This document shows positions 35,338-43,499 of a DNA stretch of 64,000 nt, piece by piece (position 1 is the stretch's first letter; every line of letters starts with the position of its first letter). A model generated the notes under the pieces. It did not search any database. It was given only the letters and a program-made list of their open reading frames with translations, and was not told the origin of the DNA. Source of the stretch: Candidatus Peregrinibacteria bacterium (GTDB lineage Bacteria; Patescibacteriota; Gracilibacteria; CAIRYL01; GCA-016699755); the NCBI GenBank assembly GCA_016699755.1, contig CP065009.1, forward strand, positions 124,001 through 188,000, read 5' to 3'. Position numbers and translations under genes: made by a program.

Positions 35338-36186
35338 CTATTCATTGACTACCACTTGAAATCCCTCCTTCTCGAGTTGTGTGCGAATATCTTCCATACT
35401 TTTTCGAGATGGTGGATGAACCTCGGGAATGCCGTAATCAATTCCTTCTTTTTTCCATTTTGCAACGCCCATTTCGTGGTAGGGGAGCAGTTCGATGAGT
35501 TCAAATTGAACGGTTTTGCAGAAATCGATGAGCGCGGCAATATTCTCTTTTGTATCGGTGTACCCCGGTAAAATGAGGTAGCGGAACCAGATGCGTTTTT
35601 TCATGTCTGAAAGGTGACGCACGTTTTCGAGAATATCCACATTTCCTCTTCCGGTCAGAAAACGATGGGTCTTGTCATCAAAATGTTTCAGGCTTACGAG
35701 AAAAATATCCGTGTGCTTTGCAATGCGCTCTAAATCCTCCTGAGTTGTTTTGAGTGACGTATCGACCGCGGTATGAATGCCATTTTCTTGGCACTTTTCA
35801 AGAAATTCTTCCAGAAAATCTGTTTGATAAAACGGTTCTCCACCGCTTACAGTAACTCCTCCTCCGCTCGCTTCGAGATAGGGTTTGTTTCGAAGAATTT
35901 TTTCTAGAAGATCATTCGCAGTCAAAAAAAGTGGATCTTTGCAGAGAACCACATCAATGTTGTGGCAAAATTTGCACCGCAAATAGCATCCCGCAAGGAA
36001 GACAACAAAACGAATCCCTGGTCCGTCAAGAGTTCCTAGACTTTCGATGGAGTGAATCTTTCCAATTTTTTCTTGTGTATCATGTTCTTTTCGAACGCAT
36101 TGCGAATTCTCACAGGCATTTTCTGCTCCTACACCTTTTGGCGGTGCCAAATTTGGAGGATGACGGAGCGTCTTAAAATCGCTCAT
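35338..36186 (-). CDS. pflA: Pyruvate formate-lyase activating enzyme (radical SAM)
   Basis: 282 residues. It installs the glycyl radical on PflB using S-adenosylmethionine and a 4Fe-4S cluster. The cluster motif is CYLRCKFC (CxxxCxxC), preceded by SLGTLDGPGIRFVVFLAGC. VTVSGGEPFYQTDFLEEF is the SAM-binding GGE motif, and LPYHEMGVAKWKK is conserved near the end. A 40-residue N-terminal extension with two Cys precedes the usual start and is unusual. Its start overlaps the pflB stop by 14 bp, so the pair is coupled. Confidence 0.95.
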   Translation of the reverse strand: MSDFKTLRHPPNLAPPKGVGAENACENSQCVRKEHDTQEKIGKIHSIESLGTLDGPGIRFVVFLAGCYLRCKFCHNIDVVLCKDPLFLTANDLLEKILRNKPYLEASGGGVTVSGGEPFYQTDFLEEFLEKCQENGIHTAVDTSLKTTQEDLERIAKHTDIFLVSLKHFDDKTHRFLTGRGNVDILENVRHLSDMKKRIWFRYLILPGYTDTKENIAALIDFCKTVQFELIELLPYHEMGVAKWKKEGIDYGIPEVHPPSRKSMEDIRTQLEKEGFQVVVNE

Positions 36187-38422
36187 GGAAGGTTCGGGAA
36201 ATCACTTCTTCCTGTTGCTCTTTCGTAAGGCGAACAAATCGCACGGCATAGCCCGAAACACGGATGGTGAGCTGCGGATATTTTTCCGGATGCTTCATGG
36301 CATCTTGCAAGGTTTTTCGATTGAGTACGTTCACGTTTAAGTGGTGTCCGCCTTTGGTAAAATAGCCATCAAGAAGAGCAGAAAGATTTTTATCTCGTTC
36401 ATCTGGAGTTTTTCCGAGTCCTTGGGGAACGATGGAAAACGTATTCGAAATGCCATCAAGACAATAATCATACGGAATTTTTGCCACGGAATTGAGTGAA
36501 GCAATGGCGCCGTTTTCGTCGCGGTTGTGCATAGGATTTGCACCAGGAGCAAATGGTTCTCCAGCACCGCGTCCGTCTGGAGTAGCACCAGTTTTGTGTC
36601 CATATACGACATTCGCGGTAATTGTGAGAATACTGAGCGTGTGTTTCGCGTCTTTATAGGTTTTGTGCTGACGGAGGTATCCGAGAAATTCTCGAACAAT
36701 TTCTATTCCTAGCTCATCCGCTCGATCATCATCATTTCCGTATTTTGGAAAATCTCCTGTGATGGTAAATGACTGAGTTATGCCATTTTTATCGCGTTTT
36801 GCTTTTACTTTTGCATATTTTATGGCGGCAAGACTATCGATCACCACCGAAAAGCCAGCAATACCAAATGCCATATTTCGATCCATGACATTGTCGTGCA
36901 ATGCCATTTGTGCGGATTCGGGATTGTATTTATCGTGCATAAAATGAATGACGTTCATGGTGTTCACATATTTCTTTGCGAGCCACTCCATCATTTTTGA
37001 AAATTCCTGACGCACTTCCGCATAATCGAGTGCTTCGGCGTGTTTGAGCTTTGGCACATTTTCTGCGACGGGACTTCCATCTTTTTCATCTTTTCCTTCG
37101 TTGAGGGCAAAGAGAAGGAGTTTTGCCAAATTGCACCGCGCTCCAAAGAACTGCATTTCCTTTCCGAGTTTCATAGCAGAAACACAGCACGCAATACCAT
37201 AATCGTCTCCAAAACGAGGACGCATGAGCTCATCATTTTCAAACTGAAGAGCACAACTCGTAATAGCAACATCTGTGACGAATTTTTTGAAATTCTGTGG
37301 AAGTTTTGGCGACCAAGCAATCGTAATATTTGGCTCTGGGGCTGGTCCCAAATTTTTGAGCGTTTGAAGGATTCGGAATGTGGTTTTGGTCACAAGCGTC
37401 CGTCCGTCAATTCCTTGTCCGCCGAGAAGACAGGTTATCCATGTGGGATCGCCCGCGAACAAATCGTTATACTCAGGCGGTCGAAGATGTCGTACAATCC
37501 GAAGTTTTATAACGAAATCGTCAATAATTTCTTGTGCTTCTTCTTCGGTTATTTTTTTGGCTCTTAGGTCTTGCTCGGCATAAATATCGAAAAATGCATC
37601 CACACGCCCAAAGCTCATGGCAGCGCCATCTTGCCCTTTTACCGCCGCGAGGTATCCAAAATATGTCCATTGAACGGCTTCTTGAAAATTTTCTGCAGGG
37701 CGCGAAATATCACATCCGTAGCCTTCTGCCATCTTTTTCATTTCTTGAAGCGCATGAATTTGCTCAACCAATTCTTCTCTTCGACGAATTGACTCTTCGT
37801 CCATTTCTCGCAAGTACGTGTTAGAAAAATCGTGTTTGTCCTGAATGAGTCGGTCGACACCATAGAGCGCAACACGTCGGTAATCTCCAATAATCCGTCC
37901 GCGCCCGTAGTTATCAGGGAGTCCTGTGATAATCGATTTTTTGCGGAGCAGTTTGTGATCTGGTGTGTGAAAATCTTCCCAATCCGTATAAATATCAAAG
38001 ACTCCATCATTATGAGTTTTGCGAAACTTCGTAAAAATTCGCTCCACTTCGGGGTCGAGTTTGTAGCCATATGCTTCACATGCCATTTTCACGAGCCGAA
38101 CACCGCCTTTTGGTTTAATAGCGCGTTTCAGTGGTTTATCTGTTTGGAGTCCAACAATAAGTTCATTTTTCTTGTCGATATATCCGGGTTTGTGACTCAT
38201 AATGTCCGATGGTGTTTTGGTATCAATATCGAGCACACCTTTTTTCTGCTCTTTTTCAATGAGTTTTGTTATTGCATTCCAAATTTTTTCCGTGCGTTTT
38301 GTGGCACTTGCCAAAAAATCTTCGCCTCCTTCGTAGGGTGTGTAGTTTTTTTGGATAAAGTCGCGTACGTCAATGGTTTCTCTCCAGATACCCGAGAAAA
38401 AAGAAGCAGGCTTCTTCGGCAT
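36173..38422 (-). CDS. pflB: Pyruvate formate-lyase
   Basis: 749 residues, full length. It converts pyruvate and CoA to acetyl-CoA and formate without oxygen. The catalytic cysteine pair is Cys412-Cys413 in DYGIACCVSAMK. The glycyl-radical site is Gly724 in RVSGYAVRF near the C-terminus. TIAWSPKLPQNFKKFV and TPDGRGAGEPFAPGANPMH are diagnostic and exclude glycerol dehydratase-type relatives. Expressed with pflA from a visible promoter. Supports a fermentative lifestyle, and acetyl-CoA links it to the ATP-citrate lyase genes. Confidence 0.97.
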   Translation of the reverse strand: MPKKPASFFSGIWRETIDVRDFIQKNYTPYEGGEDFLASATKRTEKIWNAITKLIEKEQKKGVLDIDTKTPSDIMSHKPGYIDKKNELIVGLQTDKPLKRAIKPKGGVRLVKMACEAYGYKLDPEVERIFTKFRKTHNDGVFDIYTDWEDFHTPDHKLLRKKSIITGLPDNYGRGRIIGDYRRVALYGVDRLIQDKHDFSNTYLREMDEESIRRREELVEQIHALQEMKKMAEGYGCDISRPAENFQEAVQWTYFGYLAAVKGQDGAAMSFGRVDAFFDIYAEQDLRAKKITEEEAQEIIDDFVIKLRIVRHLRPPEYNDLFAGDPTWITCLLGGQGIDGRTLVTKTTFRILQTLKNLGPAPEPNITIAWSPKLPQNFKKFVTDVAITSCALQFENDELMRPRFGDDYGIACCVSAMKLGKEMQFFGARCNLAKLLLFALNEGKDEKDGSPVAENVPKLKHAEALDYAEVRQEFSKMMEWLAKKYVNTMNVIHFMHDKYNPESAQMALHDNVMDRNMAFGIAGFSVVIDSLAAIKYAKVKAKRDKNGITQSFTITGDFPKYGNDDDRADELGIEIVREFLGYLRQHKTYKDAKHTLSILTITANVVYGHKTGATPDGRGAGEPFAPGANPMHNRDENGAIASLNSVAKIPYDYCLDGISNTFSIVPQGLGKTPDERDKNLSALLDGYFTKGGHHLNVNVLNRKTLQDAMKHPEKYPQLTIRVSGYAVRFVRLTKEQQEEVISRTFHERF

Positions 38423-38447
38423 TTGATATTGGGAAATATTCGTGAAT

Positions 38448-38476
38448 AGTATAACAATTTTTGATGGTATTCACAA
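38448..38476 (-). promoter_or_regulatory. Promoter of pflB-pflA, overlapped by an inverted repeat
   Basis: Minus strand TTGTGA, 17 bp, TATACT; predicted start about 19 nt before the pflB ATG. GTGAATA (38442-38448) and TATTCAC (38468-38474) form a perfect 7-bp inverted repeat spanning the core promoter, a likely operator or binding site. Confidence 0.65.
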
Positions 38477-38490
38477 TGAAGGGTTTTGTT

Positions 38491-39429
38491 TTAAGAAACT
38501 TCTTGATTACATTTTTGTGCAAGTGCCATGCGTTCTGCGCCAGCAGATCTTTTTGTGACGTGATCGAAATGCCAATCTTCGTGTCCGAGTTTTGTAAAAT
38601 TGCATTGTTTTGCGAGTGCAATAAAACTAGGGAGTCCTCCAATTTTTTCACTTCGAAATGAGTTTGGATGGAGGTCGATAGCGTGTCCGGTGTTGTGATT
38701 GCTGTTTCCTGGTTTAGCGGCATAGCCCTTTCTCGCTGTTGCATAAATTTTTTCCTGATGTTTTATAGAGCGATATGCACTCGTGATAATAAGTTTTTGA
38801 CCTGTCATTTTCCAATAACTTACTGCGAGCTTTGCAAAATCGGGAAGAACTTCGTTGTTGACCATAGCAAACGTGCTCCCTTGAAAATTGATATACTCGG
38901 AGCTACGAAAGTCTTTTGAAATATTTCCTCCGCTTGAGTATTCACTCACAAATTCTGAAACCCGTTTTTTCGTGTCGGGGTCATCAATGGTATCAAGGGT
39001 TTGGGACGCTCTTTGTTTTGCTTCTGATAAGTGAGTTTTTGTTTCTTGCTGTATAAATGCTTGCTTTTCTTCTTCGGTTTTAAATGTTTTTCCTTGAAGT
39101 GCTTCTTGAATGTATTCAGCAAAGTATTTTAAAAGATACTCGATAAGATCTTTTTCTTCCTTCTCCTCAGATTCAACAGTACTTTTATTTTGAAATTGCT
39201 CTTTTTGTGAAGATGAAAGAACTTCCTCACGAATCGTTGGTGCTACTTGTTGTTGGATAGCTTTTTCCTGTTGTTTTTCTCCTTCCGATTTAGGGGTTTC
39301 ACTATCGGAGAAATGACTCGAACCGTCATCTACTCCACCTACTTTTTCTTCTAATTTCTGACGCGCTTCTCGTTCTGGTGTTTCTTCTGGTGTTTCCAAC
39401 TGCCGATGTATTTCAGATCCAGTACTCAT
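38491..39429 (-). CDS. VanY-like D,D/L,D-carboxypeptidase (peptidase M15B)
   Basis: 312 residues. The C-terminal 140 residues carry the M15 zinc site: ITSAYRSIKHQEKIYA, SNHNTGHAIDLHP (first His and Asp) and GHEDWHFDHV (second His and catalytic Glu/His). Such enzymes trim peptidoglycan peptides. The first 150 residues are Glu/Gln/Lys-rich and probably coiled. No signal peptide or membrane helix is visible, which is odd for a wall enzyme. Last of a six-gene operon, three bases after the transglycosylase gene. An alternative role is internal release or turnover of wall fragments. Confidence 0.85.
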   Translation of the reverse strand: MSTGSEIHRQLETPEETPEREARQKLEEKVGGVDDGSSHFSDSETPKSEGEKQQEKAIQQQVAPTIREEVLSSSQKEQFQNKSTVESEEKEEKDLIEYLLKYFAEYIQEALQGKTFKTEEEKQAFIQQETKTHLSEAKQRASQTLDTIDDPDTKKRVSEFVSEYSSGGNISKDFRSSEYINFQGSTFAMVNNEVLPDFAKLAVSYWKMTGQKLIITSAYRSIKHQEKIYATARKGYAAKPGNSNHNTGHAIDLHPNSFRSEKIGGLPSFIALAKQCNFTKLGHEDWHFDHVTKRSAGAERMALAQKCNQEVS

Positions 39430-39432
39430 TTT

Positions 39433-40815
39433 TTAAGCAAAGCTTTTTCTGTCCACATAACTCTTGAATATTGGTCTTGTTATATATGGTGCTCCTTTTG
39501 AAATAACTTCATTCTGATTTGCTACCGTTCTGGCATAGGCGTCGCTTTTTTCAGAGCCAAAACGAAAACTATCACTTTTTCCCAAAGCGTATGGATAAAA
39601 AGTTGCGAGATAAAGATCGTGAGCAGAATGTAACTTGCCTCTGTAGGGAGCAAAATATTTTTCCACATAGGTGAGTTGTTCCGTTGCAGACATATTTCTG
39701 AGAGCGCTTACACTTGTTCCGAGTCCACGAGCAGTACTTGGCATAAATTGTATAAGACCTGTCGCATTTGAAATATGGTTCACTGCTCTTGGATTAAATT
39801 TTGATTCTGCTTGTATTACAATAGCTAAGTCGCTTTCGCTTACTCCAATTCTTTTGCAACATTCTGCATATCGTGTTCGAAATTCAGGATCTTTCATCAA
39901 TTCTCCTGAAGAGTTTTTCCATTGCTCTTCTCTCTTTTGAATTGCTTTTTGAAGATCTCCCGAAGAAATTCCATATTCATTGCAAATCTTGTTGAGTTCT
40001 GGCTTTCCGTAATGTTGATAGACAAGAAAATCTGCAGTAAGTTTTCCGTTTTCAATCGCACTTTTCCCGGTTGATCTTCGGTAGTAATCAATACCTTTTT
40101 GGATTTCTGTGAGAAATATTTCTATTTCAATATCGGTTTTTTGTTCTGCATCCTCAAGAACGGCAAACACATATTTCGGGTCGATATCTTGCTTATAACA
40201 GGCTTTTGTAATTGCTTCATATCGCTCTTGAAAAGTCACTTTTTCCGTTTTCTCCGAAACATAAGAGTTTACAAACGATTGTGATTTCTCCTCAATTTCT
40301 TTTGTTTTTTGTTGTACTTGCTCCTGTGTTTGTGTTGTTTCAATAGTGACCTTCGTTCCATATAAAATAATGAGTCGTTCTCCGTTTTCTGCAAAAAATT
40401 CTCCGCTGAGTCCTCTTCGCGTTCCGGTTTGAGATGGTTCTCCTCTATGAGTAACTGTTATTTTTTGAACGGTTGCAGGAAGTGTTTGTCCGGCAGTAAT
40501 TCTTCTTTCGAGTTCTTTGTTTCCGTGAAAGTTTATATTGATTTCTTTTCCTGTAGTAATATCTTCCGGTTTTGCTGAGGGTTCAGTAATGAGAGCAAGT
40601 CGTTCAGCTCTTTCTTTTTTAAGGAATTCTCCTTCGCTCATGTTTCGCATGGCTTCTACTCGTTCTGCAAGGTCATGAAGAAGTGGCTGTGTTTCTTGAA
40701 GAAGAGCATTTTCTTCTGGTGTTTCCTCTGTCTTTGGTTTTTCGGAATCTTGAAAAACCCTCCGTTTCTCTAAAAAAGGTGATTCTGCCGAAAAGGTATT
40801 CCAAAAGGTTTTCAT
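39433..40815 (-). CDS. Lytic transglycosylase-like protein (SLT domain) with MKxFW N-terminus
   Basis: 460 residues. The C-terminal 140 residues form an SLT/lysozyme-like domain with catalytic Glu in LAIVIQAESKFNPRAVN, followed by ATGLIQFMPSTARGLG and AHDLYLATFYPYALG. The preceding 300 residues include a small beta-rich stretch (TAGQTLPATVQKITVTHRGE) and helical parts. No classical signal peptide; instead it opens MKTFWNTFSAESPFLEKRRV-F, sharing nine identical positions in 22 with the 425-residue protein of the same operon. Its start overlaps the upstream gene by ATGA. It probably cuts glycan strands; how it leaves the cell is unclear. Confidence 0.82.
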   Translation of the reverse strand: MKTFWNTFSAESPFLEKRRVFQDSEKPKTEETPEENALLQETQPLLHDLAERVEAMRNMSEGEFLKKERAERLALITEPSAKPEDITTGKEININFHGNKELERRITAGQTLPATVQKITVTHRGEPSQTGTRRGLSGEFFAENGERLIILYGTKVTIETTQTQEQVQQKTKEIEEKSQSFVNSYVSEKTEKVTFQERYEAITKACYKQDIDPKYVFAVLEDAEQKTDIEIEIFLTEIQKGIDYYRRSTGKSAIENGKLTADFLVYQHYGKPELNKICNEYGISSGDLQKAIQKREEQWKNSSGELMKDPEFRTRYAECCKRIGVSESDLAIVIQAESKFNPRAVNHISNATGLIQFMPSTARGLGTSVSALRNMSATEQLTYVEKYFAPYRGKLHSAHDLYLATFYPYALGKSDSFRFGSEKSDAYARTVANQNEVISKGAPYITRPIFKSYVDRKSFA

Positions 40816-41546
40816 GGTGTTGATGGAGAAACAGGTTTTTGAAGAACGGGGATTCCGTTGGGGAGTGCGGTTTGCAGAGCGCCTTTTGCTCGGAGAATAT
40901 TCGTTTTGACGCTCTCTGTTACCATTTCTGTTTTTGCAAGATCATCGGCAGAAAGTTCGGTTTCGGCAATGTGTTGGGCTTTTTCGAGTGCTTTCTTGCG
41001 TGCGGCGTTGGCAATGCTCTTTTTTTGTTTTTTCTCTGTGCGAATTTCTTTTGTTTGTTGGGTCAGTTCTTTTTTTCGTTGGAGTAGAACGGAGCTTTTT
41101 GCTTTGTATTCTTCGCGGAGCTTGTGGAGCTCTGCTTCTATATTTCTTTGTTCTTCCTCAAGAGGAGAAAGCCTTTCCGAAAGAGCGTGTTCGAGTTGCC
41201 CTACTGCTTTTTGGTATTCTTGGTGAACGTTTGCTCTGGCGGCATCGACTTTCTTTTTTTGTTCTTCTGGGCTTTCTCCTGCACTTTTGAGCATCTCCCA
41301 AAGATGCACCGCACTTTCGCGGAGCATGGTGTTCGATTCCGAAAGAACCGCTTTTTCTGCTTCGGTAACGCTTTGTGGAAGCACATTTTCTTGCAGAAGC
41401 GAGGAAAGTTCTTGAAGCAACTTTTTTGCCGATTTGAGCGTTTTTCGTGCAGAAATAAGTGTTTTTTTAGAGTTCTGCTCTTTCTCCGGGCTTGGCACGG
41501 ATGCAGCTTGTTCAGTTGCCGATGAGAAAACGGTTGGGTTGTTCAT
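40812..41546 (-). CDS. Unknown coiled-coil protein
   Basis: 244 residues from the ATG at 41546 (MNNPTVFSS), four bases after the preceding gene; an in-frame start at 41591 would add 15 residues inside that gene. Nearly all predicted helix, very rich in Glu, Lys, Gln and Ala (EEEQRNIEAELHKLREEYKA, RKKELTQQTKEIRTEKKQKK). No membrane segment or signal. The C-terminus is short and Pro-rich. Likely a structural or scaffolding part of the operon's complex; no family recognised. Confidence 0.7.
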   Translation of the reverse strand: MNNPTVFSSATEQAASVPSPEKEQNSKKTLISARKTLKSAKKLLQELSSLLQENVLPQSVTEAEKAVLSESNTMLRESAVHLWEMLKSAGESPEEQKKKVDAARANVHQEYQKAVGQLEHALSERLSPLEEEQRNIEAELHKLREEYKAKSSVLLQRKKELTQQTKEIRTEKKQKKSIANAARKKALEKAQHIAETELSADDLAKTEMVTESVKTNILRAKGALQTALPNGIPVLQKPVSPSTP

Positions 41547-41550
41547 AAAA

Positions 41551-42828
41551 TTACGATCCTGATATTCCAAGTTCTTTTCGGATTTTATCAACTACGCCAC
41601 CTGAAGGATTTGCTTCTTCACTAAAGAATCCTGTAAGCATTGTGGTTTTTTTGGCACTATTCATTGTTTCAAAAAGATCTTCCAAATTCTTTCCACTCGC
41701 AAGTGTTGCGGAAACAGCTTCTTTATCATCTTTTGCTGGATAGGTGAACTTCCAGTTGTCACTTTCTCTGGTGAGGGTGAAACCGAGTTTTTTTCCATTT
41801 TTGAGTTTCAATTCTTTCATTTCTGTTTCTGATATTATGTTTACTTCAGTGAGTTGAAGATCTTTCATAATTTCCTTTTTTGCAAGTTCTTTTACTGTCT
41901 TCTCAACAAGTCCAGTCATCACTTCTGTTACTTTTTTTGTTATCTCACTTTCATTTGTTCCCCCCTTTTCTGTAAGTTTTTTCAAAACAATTTCCTGTAT
42001 CTTTTCTTTTACTGGTTCTTCATTTCCGGTATGTGCCATTTTCAAAAGATTGTCCATTTCTGTTGCTGGAATCGCATCTGTAAAAATTTTTTCATATTCC
42101 TTTTTTGCTTTTTCGTCTTGTTCTTCTGCCGGAGTTTTCGATTCTGTATCACAAAACATGGTGAGAGAAGGGGTCTGTTGCTTAGATGATGTAAATTTTG
42201 TTTTTAAAAATTCTTCAAAACTTTCCGCTGTTTGTCCTTCTCCAGTATTTTTCATTGCTATTGACCAGTATCCGAGAACTTTTTCTTTATTTTGCAGAAG
42301 ATCTCCTGATCCATTGGGAAAAACTTTTTTTATGGTGTCTTCGTAGTTTTTGCTTTCAATATCGAGTATGAATTTTCTCGCAATGCCTCCGAAAAGTTTT
42401 CCTCCTGTGAGGCTTAAAATAATCGGTTTAAGAATGTCGTTAAACAGATCGAGACCAAAGTTTTTCACCTTCTCTGCGACTGTTTTATATAATTCTGAAT
42501 TTTGTATTTTGTCGAGCGGACCCAAAGAGTTCAGTCCATATTTCTCTTCAAGTTTTCCAATTTCCTGCAGCATCGCGTCATTAAGGTTTGTAAGTTGTGT
42601 TTCAATGCGCTGAATACGATCAAGATCCGTCCTCTCTGATTCGGTGATTCCATCTTTTTGAATCGCTTCTTTCAGGGCTTTGAGCCTCTGTATTGTTTCT
42701 GGTGTTTTTGTTGCTGCTTCTGTGGTAGCGGGTGGTGAATTTTCGAGAGTTCCTACTGGCGCTTCAAACACCAATCGCGTTTCTCGAAAATCATTTCCCG
42801 AAATCTGTTGTTTCCAAAAAATTTTCAT
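41551..42828 (-). CDS. Unknown protein with MKxFW N-terminus
   Basis: 425 residues, mostly helical and Lys/Glu-rich, with one moderately hydrophobic stretch (about 130-150, DILKPIILSLTGGKLFGG). It opens MKIFWKQQISGNDFRETRLV-F, matching the transglycosylase two genes downstream at M1, K2, F4, W5, F14, E16, R18, V20 and F21 without gaps. The rest shows no similarity to that enzyme or to families I know. Start and stop overlap or adjoin neighbours, so it is part of one coupled operon. Confidence 0.75.
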   Translation of the reverse strand: MKIFWKQQISGNDFRETRLVFEAPVGTLENSPPATTEAATKTPETIQRLKALKEAIQKDGITESERTDLDRIQRIETQLTNLNDAMLQEIGKLEEKYGLNSLGPLDKIQNSELYKTVAEKVKNFGLDLFNDILKPIILSLTGGKLFGGIARKFILDIESKNYEDTIKKVFPNGSGDLLQNKEKVLGYWSIAMKNTGEGQTAESFEEFLKTKFTSSKQQTPSLTMFCDTESKTPAEEQDEKAKKEYEKIFTDAIPATEMDNLLKMAHTGNEEPVKEKIQEIVLKKLTEKGGTNESEITKKVTEVMTGLVEKTVKELAKKEIMKDLQLTEVNIISETEMKELKLKNGKKLGFTLTRESDNWKFTYPAKDDKEAVSATLASGKNLEDLFETMNSAKKTTMLTGFFSEEANPSGGVVDKIRKELGISGS

Positions 42829-43070
42829 TGTTGCAGAGAAAGAGAATGTTCTTGCTGGAGCAGTTTTTCGCGTTGTTCCAAGAGTTTTTGCCGTTCTTCT
42901 TGCAAACGTCTTTTTTCAACGTTGTACGCAACGACTTTTTCGTAAATCATTTTCTTGTCATCATCCGTAGCTACTTGCGCTATGGGAATAAGCTTTTGCT
43001 TCATTTCTTCAGTCAGCTCCGATTCCTGCAAAAACCGGATGAGTTCGGCGGAATTTTGAAAGTCGATCAT
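42825..43070 (-). CDS. Unknown small coiled-coil protein
   Basis: 81 residues from the ATG at 43070 (MIDFQNSAELIRFLQ), which overlaps the preceding stop (ATGA). Short N-terminal helices lead to a Gln/Glu/Arg-rich coiled coil (VEKRRLQEERQKLLEQREKL). Its own stop overlaps the start of the 425-residue protein. No family recognised. Confidence 0.7.
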   Translation of the reverse strand: MIDFQNSAELIRFLQESELTEEMKQKLIPIAQVATDDDKKMIYEKVVAYNVEKRRLQEERQKLLEQREKLLQQEHSLSLQQ

Positions 43071-43339
43071 GAGAAGAAGGAATGAAAAAATTCGAGGAGG
43101 AGAGTAGAGAGTGGGCGTTTTTTGTATTGTTCTGGTGATTTTACCACTTCTTTTTCTGGCCAATCGTTAAGTGCGGCATTTATGTGCGCCTCTGCCTGTG
43201 GCATTTCGAGTTTTTTGTGGTGATTTTCGCGCATTTGTTTTATTTCATCTGCCTTTTTTCCACCTTCTTGAATGCGCCGAACGCTAGACGCGCTGGGACG
43301 AATATTGCTTTGACCGCTAGGGAGATTTTCGAAAAACAT
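43067..43339 (-). CDS. Unknown small protein, first gene of the wall-enzyme operon
   Basis: 90 residues, soluble and charged (EGGKKADEIKQMRENHHKKL), with an aromatic end (LLLEFFHSFFS). An opening MFFENLPSG is followed by PSASSVRRI, a motif that could be a regulator-like helix, but no family is recognised. A strong promoter lies 19-47 bp upstream. It is coupled to the next gene by ATGA. Confidence 0.65.
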   Translation of the reverse strand: MFFENLPSGQSNIRPSASSVRRIQEGGKKADEIKQMRENHHKKLEMPQAEAHINAALNDWPEKEVVKSPEQYKKRPLSTLLLEFFHSFFS

Positions 43340-43357
43340 GAGTTTTTGTTTCCGTAT

Positions 43358-43386
43358 ATTCTACCCCAAAAAAAGAGTGTTGACAA
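43358..43386 (-). promoter_or_regulatory. Promoter of the six-gene wall-enzyme operon
   Basis: Minus strand TTGTCA, 17 bp, TAGAAT. Predicted start is only about 12 nt before the ATG at 43339, with no Shine-Dalgarno in that leader. Confidence 0.68.
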
Positions 43387-43468
43387 TGGACTTCTTTCGA
43401 TATTTGGAATCAGGATTAGATGTATAAGCCTTTGTCACAAAAAAAGTGGGAAAAGAATAGAAAAAAAG

Positions 43469-43474
43469 TATACT
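43469..43474 (+). promoter_or_regulatory. Candidate -10 box for the msrA-msrB gene
   Basis: TATACT with no good -35; the predicted start would be about 19 nt before the ATG at 43500, the same geometry as other promoters in this window. Confidence 0.38.
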
Positions 43475-43499
43475 AAAAGATGCTTTCTCCAGATATTCT

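Noticed and set aside
38370..38744. 124-codon minus-strand frame between pflB and the VanY gene
   Set aside because: It overlaps both the pflB start and the VanY-like gene in another frame and contains the pflB promoter; it is a shadow.
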